Source: Maylandia zebra
Lineage: Eukaryota; Chordata; Actinopteri; Cichliformes; Cichlidae
Assembly: GCF_041146795.1 (NCBI RefSeq)
Contig: NC_135172.1
Span: 15,789,123-15,853,122 of the forward strand
Direction: 5' to 3'
DNA length: 64,000 bases
The position numbers and the translations under genes are program-made. This document shows, piece after piece, positions 33,210 through 48,200 of the stretch. The notes under the pieces are model-generated. The model saw only the letters and a program-made list of their open reading frames with translations, did not search any database and was not told where the DNA came from. Numbering within the stretch: the first letter of the stretch is position 1; each line of letters opens with the position of its first letter.

Positions 33210-36200
33210 TCAAACGAATGAGGAGAATCCCGTCACAGGCGTGCGTGACCCCGGCGGGTTGGTGTTGGGATTAACGTGCGTGTGCGCCGGCTGCCCCGTG
33301 GGTGTGTACGCGCCCCCTGTGCTGTGCTGGGTGACCACGGTCTGGTAGTAGGGTTCTGTATCTGCGGTAGCGCACTCCTCATAGCCAAAAGACGTGCCGA
33401 TGCCTTTAAGCCCCTTGGGCTGCCGCTTCCAGGAGTTGTAGTAGGTGGGGTCGCTCATGTAGTGGTTAACGAAGGAGTGCTTCGGCTGCTCGTCCTCGTA
33501 GTCGCTGTCTGTTAGCTGGATACAAACCCAAACAAAGTTAGAGGTGGAAGTTTTTTAGGGAGACACAGACAGACACACAGCCTTTCAGTTAAATGATGCA
33601 GAACCAGAGGAATACTGTTTTTTTCTCTTGTCATAACCTGTCATTGGAATTACCCACAATGCAACTCCGAGATTCTGGAGTGGTACGCTAGTAGCATTTC
33701 ATTTCCCTTTCAAGCCCTGGCCTCAAGCAGACGTGACGAGCAGCAGGTTGTTTTCCCCCTAAAGTTTTTTTTTGTACCTCTAAAGACCTATTAATGTTTT
33801 GATGTGTAAAATTGCTGCACTTCCTTGTTGAGATGGGCTCTAATAGATGCCAGTGTTTTGTAATTTGATAGCCGACACTTAGGACTCAACAGAAAAGGCT
33901 GGACTTGAACCGAGGACGCTGAGAGCACAGGCTCTTCTTCTTGGATGGCACGTTACCGAGCCCTTTGGCTAATTCAGCCTGATCAATCTGCTTTGGAGGC
34001 AGAAGTCTGGAGAGCTCACTGATTCTCACTATCATTCTTTCTTCTTATTTTAACTGGCAACCGCCAGTGCTACACCTTAGCCTCCTACGCCTTGCCTTGT
34101 TCTCGAGTTATCGCATTCACGAGGGGTAAAAACATTAGCACAGTGTGTAACACTTCCTCAATCAGACACACAGAAGAGCTGCCCTTCTTTTAACCGTGTA
34201 GATTTTTACAAACCATTACAGGGATGGAGCTGATAAGGAGTGGCAGGGAGGAAGTGAATTTTCTTAAACAAGCTAATGTTCACAGATGTAAATGTAAACA
34301 GACTACACACACACACTGACGAAAGCAAAGATGAAACAGGAAATTAGTGTAGTTCAGTTCAGGCTTGAACCAGACAGTTTATAGTCTGTACACAAAATGA
34401 TGCCCTCTGTCCTTTAACAGAACAACACAGGAGGCATTGCAGACATGCAGAAGATGTTGTATAATGTAGACCTACAGACTTATGAAAAAGACTCAGTGCT
34501 ATCCTGGAAAACTAAGGATGTAGAAGCTTGTAGAAACACCTGAGGAGCAATAACTTCAATTACTACTACTAAAGGTGTTTTTCCTGACTTTATCATCTCT
34601 GGCATCGTTGTGGAGGACTTTTGGCCTACTCTTCTTTACAACATTGCAGGAATTCATTTATGCAAAGCTCTATTTAGGTCCCACCACAGCATTTCAATCA
34701 GGTTGATATCAAGACTTTGACTGGAGCATTGCAACTCCTTGATCATTTTCTTGTTCAGTCATTCTGTAGATTTGCTGCTGTGTTTGGGATCACTGTCCCG
34801 TTACATGACCAAGCTTTAGCTTTCAGACAGATGGCCTCACATTTGACTCCAGAATTATTTAGTATCGAGAGGAGTTCATGGTGGACTCAAGCAAGGTGCC
34901 CAGGTCCTGTGGCTGAAGAAAGCCCAAAGGATCACCTCTCTGCTACCGTGCTTGACAGTTGGTATGAGTTGTTTGTACTAATGTGCTCCGTTTGGTCTCC
35001 ACCAAACATGGTGCAGTGCATCATGGCCAAACATATCCACTGTGGTGTCGTCTGTCCAGAGGACATTGTTCCAGAAGTCTTGTTTCTTTGCTCAGATGCA
35101 ACTTTTCAAACCTAAACCACGCTGCCATGTTTGTTTTGGAGACATCCTTGTGGTAACCCCTCCAAACAAAGCACACTCGTTCAGTATTTTTTCTAATTGT
35201 ACTGTCATGACCATTTAACATGTAGCTCATGGATTTTTTGCAGTTTCTCTGAGCATTGCATAATCTGAGCTTGGGCAAATTTCCTGGCATGTCCACTCCT
35301 GGGAAGTGAACACCTGAATGCTCTAGACCAGCAAACTGCAAACACCTGGTTTTACAGAGGTGCTCACACTTACAGTTAATCAGGTCAAATTGATTATGCA
35401 TTTAGTTTTGATGGAAGCAGTGAGGATAAACGTAGATTTTAACAGCCCTCTATGCAGTCTGTCAAAACTTTTGTACAATATAAAGTCATGATATGGAAAA
35501 ATCAAGACGTCAAAGCGATTAACAAACAGCAAACATATATGAAGAAAATGAGCCAATGGAACGCTCTGTTTAAACTGTGTAACTAAGAGGAGGAGAGGCA
35601 GACAGGTAGAAAGACATACCTCTGACTCAGAGACCTCAGTGGGTTTCTCCGTGAGTGTGGTGCTCTCAGTGAGCACAGCTCCATTGTAGTTGTTGCAGAT
35701 ATCTTCATCAGAGTAGTGAAGTCCACCTGGACTGGGCCTTGGAGGAGACCTGGACATACACAAAGAAATGAAATCTGTCATGTTTTGATCAAATCCTGGA
35801 TTGCGTCCGTGAGACAGAGGTGAGTGCTCACCTGGTCCCGTTCTTTTTCAGGAAGGAGTTCTTGGTGTTGAGCGTCCTGCTGTTAAGCTCCAGAGCTGTG
35901 AAACCTCCATTGTCCAGCGTTACAGACTCCTCTGCGGTGGACACGTGCTTCCCTAAAGACGAAAAACAAAACAAAATAGATGGAATTGGTTCAGATGAAT
36001 ATTAAAAATTCAAAGTGGTTCAGCACCACATATTGGGATTTCTTCTTGCACCGGGTTTATTTACAATCTCCTGTTTATTTGTTATGTATCCAGCTACCTC
36101 TCAAGCCTCCAAATAAGAAGCAAATCAAAGTGGGATGTGAATTTGGCAGACAGGCAATAACAGCACAGGAAACTTTAATCATTTACCCACCAATAAGCAT

Positions 36201-39200
36201 AAAAATGAAGCAATAAAAGGAGACAATATCATGTTTTAAATTGAGGGAAATATTAGTGGAACACACCGAGCTGCTGCACAAAAAAAAAATAAATAGAAAT
36301 CAGAAATGCAGTCTGCTGCCGCGTGACTCCAGCTTTGTATTCACTCTGATTACGGGGTCATACGCGCAGCTCTCCCTCCCCTCCTACACCACCTCCCTCA
36401 CCCTGTTTGATCTGCTGCCCAGAGGTTGTGCCAGGGTTTCTGTGGCAACTCTGGCTAACAGCTGTCCTGATGTAACCTGGACACACACACACACACACAC
36501 CAAGTGACTGCGACACAGAGGCCCACGGGGAGGAAAACAGGAAGCGAAGCCTCTACATGCTTCAACAGAGTAACTGGGTAAACTAAGACTGCTTTGTTAC
36601 TGTGGGGAGGGAGCAATTAAAACAAAAGTCTGCTTATTTTCTGTATTGACCTAAAGCTATATCCCTAAATGACAAGAAATTACTGCTATTAGAGGGCTTT
36701 TTTCACTGAGGTGCTCCAGGGTGCCTCTTATCCTAAATCATCTTGGAAAGGAAACAATATTGCAAGAAGATCTAAAATCAGAATAAATGTGCAGAAGCAT
36801 GCACCTGCAACAATAACTGGAAGATAATTTAATGAATCTGTGGACGATCCATGTGAGAAGCCTGCAGAGGCTGAGAGGAACAATCTGAGTGTGACTGAAG
36901 GCAGAAAAAACTGGATCCTTTTTATAACAAAGCTAAACAAACAAGTCTCCTTGTTGCTACACAGCTTAATGCATCCCGCTGCTCGGACACCACGAAAGCA
37001 TCAGAGCCACGCACCTGTCCCGCATGCCTTGTACTTGCTGCTGTGTCCATGCAGCAGCAGCGTGAAGACCAGGACCAGGATGAGGATGAGTCCCACCAAT
37101 GCCATGACCAGCAAGAACCACCACTCCTCGTAGAAGGGCCGATCCGACATCGCTGCAGGCGGAGGGACAGATATCAGGGACATGCTTTAGTCCATCTAGC
37201 AGTATCCCTCACTTTATAAATAATACTTTACTCTGTACAGAAGACTTTTCATAAATGATTTAATGCATTGAAAAATTGTGAATTATGTGACGCCTGTCCA
37301 ATCATTTGAATACATAGGTGTAGTTGTGTGACTCTGCCTTTAGGTGGCAGCAAAACCACATTACAATCGCAGTTACCCTCCAGCACACTGTCTCCAATAG
37401 ACTGTTAGGCATTGTGGAGCTGTTCATTAGCCTTGTCTCCAGCAGTGTGCGTGTGTGTGCGCGTGTGTGTGTGAGTGTGTTTACCAGCGAGAGCAGCAGA
37501 GGGTGCACTTGGCTGTCCATAACCATAGCTATTAACAGCGATGACTCTGAACTCGTAGCTGATCCCCGACCTCAGGCGCTCCAGCGGCACTGAGACAGAC
37601 CTGCTGCTCGGAGGGAGAAATCGGATGAAGGAATCCCACACCCCCTCATCTACAGAGAGAGAGAGAGAGTGGGGGAAATAGAGAGAGAGTGAGAGAGAGA
37701 GTTGTGTTTTGATGGACGGGCCTTTTTCAATCTTTAAATGTGATTAAACAAAATTATAAATTGTCAGATTACATTAAAGATGATAATGATGATGATAATG
37801 TGGTGATGACAGTGATCACAGTTATTACCCTTAATGAAAGGGGCATATCCGTTATTATCAGCAGCAGAAGTATACCACAGTCTCGGCTCGCTCTCCTGCA
37901 GAGTGCTGAAAACTATTTCACACACACGTTCCCTTCCTTTATTACACCTCTGGTAATCTTTATTAGAAAATTGTGGCTGACTTGATTTGCACAGCAGGTC
38001 TCTGTGAATTTGTAGAAACCTGCACTCATAACGGTTCGGAGCAGTGTAGTGTTTAAGCTCGCCCTCTATTAATTAAAATAATTAGCACGGATGATAAAAA
38101 GATGCGTGTCAAATGAGTCAAGGCTGACCCGCGCGTGCCGTCTGTGTTCGTGCTCACCTGAGGGACGAGCCTCAATAGTGTATCCAGTAACAGAGGCTTC
38201 ACCGACGTCTCCTTCTGACCACTGGATAGTGAGGTCAGAGGAAGTCTTGGTGATGGACATGTCCATGGGTGACCCAGGGGAGCCTGTCAAAGGGACACAT
38301 TCAGTCTTGTTTATGACTTAATGCATTTTCATTTCCTGGAAACAAACCATAACACTGGTTAGTTTATTAATTTATGGAAATAAATGTGACATTACATTAC
38401 ACAGAATAATCTAATAACATGATCTGCAGGCTTCATTTGCCAGCAAATAATAAACTAAGACCATTGTGATCTATTACAGATTAAATTCTTCATGGGTCAT
38501 ATGAGTTTGAGAGGAACAGAGCGCCTGATTTTTTAATATGCATGCCATGTTTAACGCAGTCCACTTCCCTACGTCCAATCATTGAAAAGATAATTTACAT
38601 GTAAATACTTAGAAGTGTGTGTTGTCATCATTTTTAAGTAAAATGCAGACTATCTACCAATTTCCCCTTCAAAGTCATTTCTTTGTGCACCTCTGGACCT
38701 CTTCCAGTAGGGCTGTTTGTTTGAGGTCCCTGTCTGACCTCAAACTTACACAATACCCACCTTTGGTCTTTTGATGTCCAAGGCTAAGACTCATACACCA
38801 AACTAGCTCAAAACAAAAGACCACGCAAAATACAGAGCTGAAGTAAACTAATTTTATTTAGTTAATAAACTAAAAAGAAAAGTGGAACAGGCACGTCAGA
38901 AATGTGGTGAGTGTGTGGGTGCAAGTAAGTGATGAAGTATCTAAAAAAAAGTTAAACAGAAAGCAAACAAAACCCGAACCAGCCAAGCCCCTGCTTGCTG
39001 TGGGAGAGAGAGAAGGTTAGCCCTCAGCCCTTTGTAAAACACTTAGCCAAGTGCTAACAAGTGTGTTGGATTTTGGGACCTGCATCTCAAACTCTACACA
39101 CACCTCCTACACAAAACCAGGAGGAGAAAGTTAGGACCAGGAAGAGTTCCAGGGGTCATCACAGAAGTTGGATCAAGTCAGGAGTGTGCACAGGAACAAG

Positions 39201-42200
39201 CTTGTTTTTTTTGACATTTTTTTTGACATGCTAAAACCTCATCGCTCGGGGTCACACTGTTACTGTAACGTTGTACTGCAGCATCCCGAGGCATGCGGGG
39301 GAGAACATTTGGCGGAAAATACATGTACTGTGGCACATGTGAGTTTTTGTTCAGATCAACATCTTTCCTCACCCGATTTGCTGTTGACAAAGAAATAATC
39401 TCAAAGATAAAAGCATCTTTTAAAACCCCTTTTTCCATTATTGCAGACATTTGAAAACTTGGAAACTGTGATGAGCACATTTTACAGATTTTTTTGACCA
39501 TGTAATTTCTTTAATTGTCTCAATAACCGATCATGTACAATACACTGCAATCTCTAGCTGAATCTGACATGACTCTATACAGCCAATCATACCTTTCACA
39601 GGCTGAGCAGTGATGTTTGCCTGTATTGGTGGGCCGTAGCTGACTGTGAGAGCTTGAACACTAAAAGTGTACGTTTCTCCTTTGATCAGGTCCCGAACCT
39701 TCAGCCACCGCTGCCAACTGCCTTTCACATCAACTGTCACCAATTTAGTCACCCCTGCAGACAATCGAAGAGACGTGTCAGCACAAGAATCAACATGTAC
39801 TCCTGTGAGTGTGTGCATATGTGTGTGCACACCTTGTATAGGAGAAGTGGGCTCGTAAATGACCCTGTAGCCTTCCACCTGTCCATTAGGACTGAGTGGA
39901 GCTCCCCAGGATACGTTGACACTTCCTCCCGTCACCTCAGAGAAAGACAGGAGACTCGGCTGGCTGGGAGCTGCAGACACATAAAGGATGTTAAAAAAAA
40001 AAAAGACATCAGAAAATTTGATGCTGCTTTGGTTGCAGGGACTTGAACTATCATCACTACATACCTGACGGCAGGGTCCGGGCCCCGCGGGGGTCACTGG
40101 GCGGTCCGTCTCCAGCCATGTTGAAGGCTGTCAGTGTGATCAGGTAAGATGTGTAGCTGGACAGGTTAGTGAGGTGCACACGGGTGTCCGGGACAAAAAT
40201 CACCTTCACCTTCTCACTCTGGTTCTGCTGGTCTCTCTCCCAGTAGTGGATCTAAAAACGCAGAACAGGAACTCTGTCGGCATCACTTCATTTCTCATTT
40301 TCTTCTGTTTGTGATTCACAAGCTGTTGCACTTGGCTTAGTTGCACTTATCGAAATTAACTAGTAAATAAAAAATATTTGTGCTGTTATTTTTGAAAGTA
40401 TCCTAATTGGACCTTTAGTACTTTAGTACAATGCTGCAGGTTGCCATACTTCAGAATTGATGTCTTTAAAAAGCTATTAGTTCAGTCACAGTAGATTGAG
40501 CAACCTCCTTGCGTGATTTATGCATTTGGCGCCTGATTGTAAGTAGTTGTGCAATCGCCTGCTGAAAGGCAACCTGTCTCCAAACAGTTGCAGTAAGTGT
40601 CAGACTGACTGCAATCACTCTCAGATAGTCCAGAGTCCATCTGTGTTGATGAATGCAACTCATCTGGGATGTATCTCAACTGACTGCACTGGTTTCATTC
40701 GGGTTATATTCCTACTTAAAAGCCAGATTGCAGAGCACATCATTTTGCAGCAACTATGTCACTATTTGTGAAGAAATTTCTTTATTTCTAGTTTAAATCT
40801 ATTTAATGTGAATTAAATAGAGCATCAGATTATTTGCTGATTGCATAAAACTGCCAACTTGACTTCATTCAATCTGGTACCATTCATTGTGTTAAGTGCA
40901 CATAATTCTGGTTGTGCTGTGGTCAACCACTGTTTTCCGTGTTGTGACTGTAGCATAAACATGGATGCTTCACATTTGAGCAATTAAATCTAAACTGTGT
41001 GAGGTGCTACTGTATTATTGCACCGTATTTAATTTAGGTCTAGTTCAAATATGTACAACACAATCCTAATGCCCTCTGTGAAGCGTTTAAAGACACTTTA
41101 AAGGTACATGGCCATTTAGCCTCATGTATTTGCAGACTGCCCATACTCGTGGGAATAATCAATAATCATAGATGTGCCCATTAAGTTTTATGACATCAGC
41201 CAGTAATGGAGACATATAGGCTACTCTGGCAATGACTAAAATGAAACCGAACAAAGGTTATGTAACTATTGTCCCCGCACAATGTGATCAATATTAATAT
41301 TAAGACCATGAGTCTTGTAGCTTATAGCATGCATACATTACATTTTAATAAAGCCAAAATTTTTGTGCAGCTGCGGTACCTTGATAAATGTGTTACTGAA
41401 CTGACTTTGATGAAACTAAACATTTTTAATTTCAGGTGAGCTTCCTCTAGTGAGAAAACTCAATATACTTGCTATCTTATTACCAGAAAGCAGCGATTCA
41501 AAAGCACATCCTGTCAGAAAATCTATTCGGTGCATTAAAAACACCGTAGCGTCCGTTAGATTTACGCGCAAGTCTCGGCTGAATGTAGAATATTTCTCTA
41601 GTTAAAAAAACACTAACGGCCGATTGTATGACAGGAAATGACAGGACGTTCCCGACACATTTGCCAAATTTGACACACGACTCTGTTAATAGTGTCTTAA
41701 CATTAGAAATAAAGCTACACAAGAACCTTTAAAGTGAAATGAGAAATTGCAAAGAAGCCACCATCTTTTAGATGGAATTTTTCAGCTTTAAATGGAATAA
41801 TCACAAGAAACCAAATAAGGATCAGAGCACAGTTTTGCTGGAAATGAATTTATGCAGCTGAAGCATGGACATTTTCTCCAACAAGCATTCAAGGACAATC
41901 AACCACCCGCGTATCTAATCATGAAGAACACTCGGCTCACTCAATCTCAAGAAATTGTGGCCTTTTATAAGCACAGACGCACTGGTCTACTGGCATGCTT
42001 TGATTGATGTGCTGGACCATAAAGATGCATACCAAGTTTGGGACTGCTAGATATAATAATATGATAAATTTGATGTATTTGGCATTAGTATCATGTAGCA
42101 GTATGAAAGATTATGATAGATCTGCTTAAATTCTTTATAAAGCAATGAAAGGCAACAAGAACAGCAACTTTTACCAGGTCTGTTTTTAAATGCACGTATG

Positions 42201-45200
42201 CTTTTTCTGCCAAATTAAGACACTCAATGTTTCCGAAAACTGTCTCCATGCAGCTTGGTGTAAAAAGTTAAACACGGCCAGGAGCGATGCAAAGGGGGTC
42301 CATTTTGTTATTGCTCCTAATATAGACAGCACTACGGAGCACCATAAGCTATTTTTACAACTTCCAAACTTGGAGGTAGCAGCTTCCGAGTAGCACTTGA
42401 GGGCAGCATTATGCTGTGGCTGTCCTTCCACATGCTCTTAGAATAATGAGATACAGAATTACTCATCCATATGCTCAATTTAAAATCAAGATGTATTACC
42501 TCCTGCAAAAGGGGAGGGTTTCCATTTTAAAAATTTCATTTTAGAAAATAGGCAGTATCTCTCGTGGTACTTTAAAGGAATGGCTGTAAAAGGTCCAGGT
42601 CACTTTGTAATCCACTCCACTGTTGTTTAGTGGCTCTATTTTGGTATTCAGTAGGAGTGTGAGACACTTAGGATTACTCTAAAAACAATTTGAATCTGTC
42701 ATGGATGAAAATGATCGGGATATTATTTGATAAGATCAAGAACCCTAAATGGATTTTCCAGCCATTTTCTTTTGTTGAAGGATGTTTAGGATGGATGGAT
42801 CTTATCTTTTCCAGGCTTTGTTTCTATATCATTCCTGTTACAAATGACTGACCTATTTTTTGTGGGAATATCACGATGGATGTCGTAAGCTTGTAATTAT
42901 CTTAGAAAGGAAAAAAACCAGAGAAAAATCTGAAGCCTGCAAACAAAGGACTGATTCATATCTAAAAGTTTGTCATTGATGGCCAGATTAACATTTTATA
43001 AAGTGCAACCTTTTATCTCTGCTCAGCAGGACCGGCACAGCTGGGTATTACTCATTACCCCTCGCTCATAATGTTCAATGTGATCGACAAGCTCTCTACA
43101 GCATTTCAGTCAACTAAAGGTACAATACAAAACACTTTCACATTAGAACGTCTAAAAACAACTCAACTGCTGTTCACAGTGTTTTTTTGACTTACTTGTG
43201 TACTTGCATTTCCCAAAAACATTCACAGTAAAGAGCCTGAACCTTTAAAGAACCTTTAAAGCCCATCCAGCAACAACATCTATTTGATGCATTAACAAAG
43301 CTTCCCTGCTGTTAATAATGCTACCAAGGTGCGTATCCACTGCAATGCACTGTTAGACTAATGTGTACTTCTACAAATCCATCACTGTGTTCAGCCTCAG
43401 CTGAAAGAGGAAGAAATATTTTTCTAGTAAAAAGGCTGTTTGTGGCAAAGGGAGCTGCCTGAGTGGCATCATGTCCCGTTTACTCGTGCATACTGTAAGG
43501 TTACAACAATGCTCTTCACACTCATGAAGTTTGATTGTTTAGGCCACAGGGAAAACAGCTGGTCCCCGTATGGTCTATCTGTAGCTCTTGGACAACATAA
43601 TGGCTTCTATTTATTGGTTCCCTCTTAAATCCAGAAAAAAATAAAAATCCTTCTCCTCACATAAACAGACCCCACCTGATCTCAAAGACCTTGTAGTAGC
43701 GTATCACCCCAGCAGAGCACTTTGCTCTCAGATTGTTGTGGGAGGATGGAGAGTTTTCAGCTTTCAGGAATCGGGAGCCAGGAGCCTTTCTACTTTTAAG
43801 ATTGTGCTTAAAACGTTTTGATAAAGCTGCCCCTGCCTGAGCCTGGTTTTGCCTGAGGTTTCTTCCTGTTAAGAGGGAGTTTTTTCTTCCCACTGTCGCC
43901 AAGTGCTTGGTCACAGGGAGGTTGTTAGATAGTTGGGGTTTTCTCTGTGAGCGCCTCGAGGTGACTGTTGTTGTATTTTGGTGCTATATAAATAAAACTG
44001 ACTTGAACTGAATCAGTAAATATGATTTTTTTTTCCTTTGTCACGTTAGAATTTCACTGGAAATGATGGTGAAGACCAATAACTCCCATGATCCCACACT
44101 ACGCAAGGATATCAAACTATGTCTTTTGCTAATATTTGAGCTACAACTACATACTGTGCGATTACACCGTAGCAAAAATACTTCTGCAAAGAAGTTTACC
44201 TAAAGTCCTACCTGCTCTCTGTGCTATTCATCTACCAGCGTGTTAACAGAAGTGAGAACCTATAAATTCATTAAACATTCTTTCTTTGCTCTCTTTCCTC
44301 TCATCTTAATCTCCTTAACCCCCTCTGCCTCACACTCCCCTCCCTGTGTCCATCCATCTCTGGTAGTTTAAACATATTCCCTCGATCTGCTGCTCTAATC
44401 AGGATTCTATGGGGATCACTTGCACGTCTCATTCCTTCCCTCTGCAAATATTACATTCCCTTCTTTCTTCTCCATTCCTACCTCTGCTCTGGCAAAAATC
44501 AATGTGTCTAAAGCAGGACAGATAACCTTGTGTTTGAAGTATTAGGAGTGAGAGGGTGGGACAGGGGAGTTGAGGGGGAGAGACGGCCAGAGGAGTGATA
44601 CTCAAACCATTAAAGGATATTCAGATTCTTCCTTTAACTTAATTCTCTTGCTCTCTCTCGTGTGCCTACACGACACTTGAAGGCGCAACAGAGCAAAACC
44701 CTTCCAAGTCAAGACTAGAGAGATACTTTAAATACAGAGCCAGCTCTCTGTGCTTCTCTCTCACATGAGCACTCATGCTAAATACTTTGATGCAAGGGCA
44801 AAATTAGTCTTTGCATGTACACGCATGGTTTTCTGTGTTTGTCTGTGTGTCACCTTGTATCCTTGAATGAGTCCGTTCTGAGTCTCGAGTGGGGGCGTGT
44901 CCCAGGTCACTTCCAGGGTGGAGGGAGACACGGCGGACACTGTGATGGACTGCGGGGCCACCGATGGAGCTGCAGCAGGTGAGAATTTTCGTTAGACTCT
45001 TACTATGTGAGCCGGCAACTGTGTGTTAGAGTGGGAAGTAGAGAAGATCTGTTCCACTCTTCCAATTAGAATGAGCCTAAGGCAGTACCTTGTTACTCTA
45101 CTGTACCACACATATGCATGAACACCACTCGGCAGTGTGCACCTGAGGCGAGAGAAAAGGCCATATCACCCCATTTCATCATCCCCCTCCAGCCTTTTCT

Positions 45201-48200
45201 GCCTCCCCCTCCTGCTCCGCTTGCTTATCCTCACCTCTCACTCCCCTGCTTGTGATATGTATGGCCTACCAAACTACAAACATACGCACACACACATACA
45301 CACCACTTGAATATGAATACAGCAGTGGTCTGAAGGAGGGAGTGTGAGATTGTGGGAGAAATTGCAAAAATGTACCAGCGCTACTATCATAATGTGCAAA
45401 TCTGTTTACCTGCATTCGTGTTTGTGGTTTATAACTGCCTTCTTGTTGTGTGTATGTGTGTGCGCGTGTGTGTATGAAAGAGAGACAAAGAAAGAGAGCG
45501 AGGATCTATTTGCACTCCTGTCTGTCAAATGGATCCATGATTTGACTCTCCAGTGAAAGATAAACAGGTTGGGGCATCGCAGCAAAACAGTTGACCTTGT
45601 GCAGGATTTCAAATGCATGTACACATACGCGCACACGCGCACACACAAAGGCCCATGCTAGGAGGAATGGACAGGACAAAGAAAAGAAAGAGGATGACAG
45701 AGAGAAAAAGAGAGAGAACAAAGGACTGGATAATAGTGATAGAAAGCAGACACACAGGAACAAATTAGGTTTTGACACTCCAGGTCTGCTCAAGCTTTTT
45801 CCACAGCTTTCAGGCATTTAATCATGAAGTCTGAAAGCACACGGAAAGCTCTGGATAAAATCATGACAGCTAATGAGCCTAAAATGTAGACAGATCCATC
45901 GACACTGCTCTGTATCTGCTGCTGACGACCACGTAACGGACGCACCGAAAGCACAGAGGAGGCTTGTAAGTTGGGATTGTTGTTGGAACTTCCAAGGTTA
46001 GGAATGTGCTTTCTTAAAATGCTTTTAGAATTTTTATTTAAATACCCACTTAAATGGTTTGACAAGAAAATGAGCAGCCTGCGTGGAGTGAGCTCTGTTT
46101 TCACACACCTGCCTCTCCGACAGACACTTCAACTGGGTTGGAGGGTGGGCTCTCTCCGATGATATTGTAGCTTGTCATGACAATCTGATAGCGTCTGAAC
46201 TTCTTCAGTTCTACAAAGAAGTGATAAACAACTTGGCATTAAAGGTATTTGCACAACACGCTTACAAAGCACATAAGTTGTTTAACGTTGGCACTAAAAA
46301 ATTGCCCGGAGTTTGGTCATAAATTACTTACGTGTCAACTCAAACTCTGTGAGCGAGTCACTGCTGACCGTCTTGAAGGTGCTCTTGGCTTGGAAGGAGT
46401 AAAAGAAAGATGGATGGAAAGTGAATCAATAAAGTTTCAAGTTCAACAATAAATTCAGCAATTATAATGCAATTCAATAAAATCCCCGTATTTAAGAGGG
46501 AAACGTTTGAAAGACTTTTATGCTTCGATGTGCTCGTCGGACTCATCGGACTTTGGGTGGAGGGACAATTGTGCGTCTGCCAATCTAGTCAAACAGATAA
46601 TCAGTCGACCGTAAAGCACTTCGGGCTGTAGAGTGCATAATAATATTTTATTATTGCCTTGTTACAATGCAATAAGGACACCCTCGTAAGAAAAACAACT
46701 GTCCAAAGGCGGCCATTTGATCAATGTGTCCTTGCAGTGACACGTTTCATCCCAGATCTCAGCCCTGATGCATGAAACGCCTGAAAATAATACTTTTTCC
46801 TCATATTTTCTTTTCTTTAATACTTTTTGCATCTGAATAAATTCTTTTCAAACTAAAAATGAATGCCAACCTTGCATTCCAGTATTAATAAGATCTTTTT
46901 AATCCTCTCCATTATGGCTTATTTTGTGATTTTACAAATAGCCGGAGCTGTTAATCGCTTTAATTTCTAAAATCAAGAGTTTCAAAGCATTAAACCTTCA
47001 ACCAGCCATGTATGATCTAATGAATGCATGCAGCAAGCTTTCTATATCTCCACATGTTGAAGCAATGTAAAAGGGGCTGCAGTCAGATCAATACTCAGCA
47101 ATTAAAAAGTCAGAGGAACAGAGTTTTATAGTTGCCAGGTCCTAAGTTTGAGATAGTATTTGTTGCTCTGTCCTGCTTTTCGTTGGATTTGGGGAAGTTT
47201 ATACTTGAGCAAGCAGAATTAGTGTTTCGAGACAGCACTAGATTACCCGTTCTGTAATCTTAAAAATACAACACATCCAAATCACAGCGGGATTATACGA
47301 TTTAGAGGAAAAACCTGCAGCTTTGGCATGAAGAGCATGAAGCAATCAGCTCCACATTTAAGAGCCCTTTAAAAGGTTTGAGCTAAAAACTGAGTTAACT
47401 GGAAACATTAAGCCAAATCTGACAAATACATTTTTAACATATGGACCTAACATTAGCTTAATTAGCTTGCTATTAGCCATATCTAATAGGACTTCCAGTC
47501 AAGGCTGTTTGTAAAATCCATAGCTGTTAGTCAGAAAACTGTTTTTGTTACTTCCTAGTACCCTCATTGTTAAAACACATACCACATCCACAGTTTGACT
47601 TGTACTGCATACCAAATCATCCCCTTCCTGTCTCCATCTCCGCAGCAAAAGGTAAACATGCCATTATCATCACGGTAGCATCGTCGTATCAAAAGCTGCA
47701 AACGGAGGCTGCTAGTTCGGTAGTTTGGGTTGAGATGCTGAAGTTGGACAGCAGAGTGTTATAGAACATTGTGGGTGTGTATAAAAGGATGGCAATGTTG
47801 GCATCCTTGCTGGATAAATTAAATAGGATTCAGAATGTAGTTTTAATGCAATACTGGTTTGCCTAACCAGCAGAGAAAAAAAATTCAACCCACGGCGAGG
47901 CGTCCTCCAGCAACAGCCTGATAACAGACAGTCTGATGACCGGGGGGGGGGTAAAGAGCAGTTGTTTCCTTTAGTAGCAGAAGTACTCACTTGTAATGAG
48001 GGCACTTGTGTTGTTTTTGGTTGTCTGGACTTCTGCTTCTGTGAGAGTGGAAGCGTTTGCCGGGAGCTCTCTATAATAGAGCCGGTATCCAGTCAAAACT
48101 CCATTAACGCTGTCATCGCTGGGACGCTGGAAACATACAGACACACACACAAGCACGTGTTAAAACAAACAAACAACAAAAACAATGCTACTTTCTCAAA

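Noticed and set aside
39178-39501. 107-codon minus-strand frame between Sidekick exons
   Set aside because: No FN3 motif, and phases of the flanking exons already join without it.
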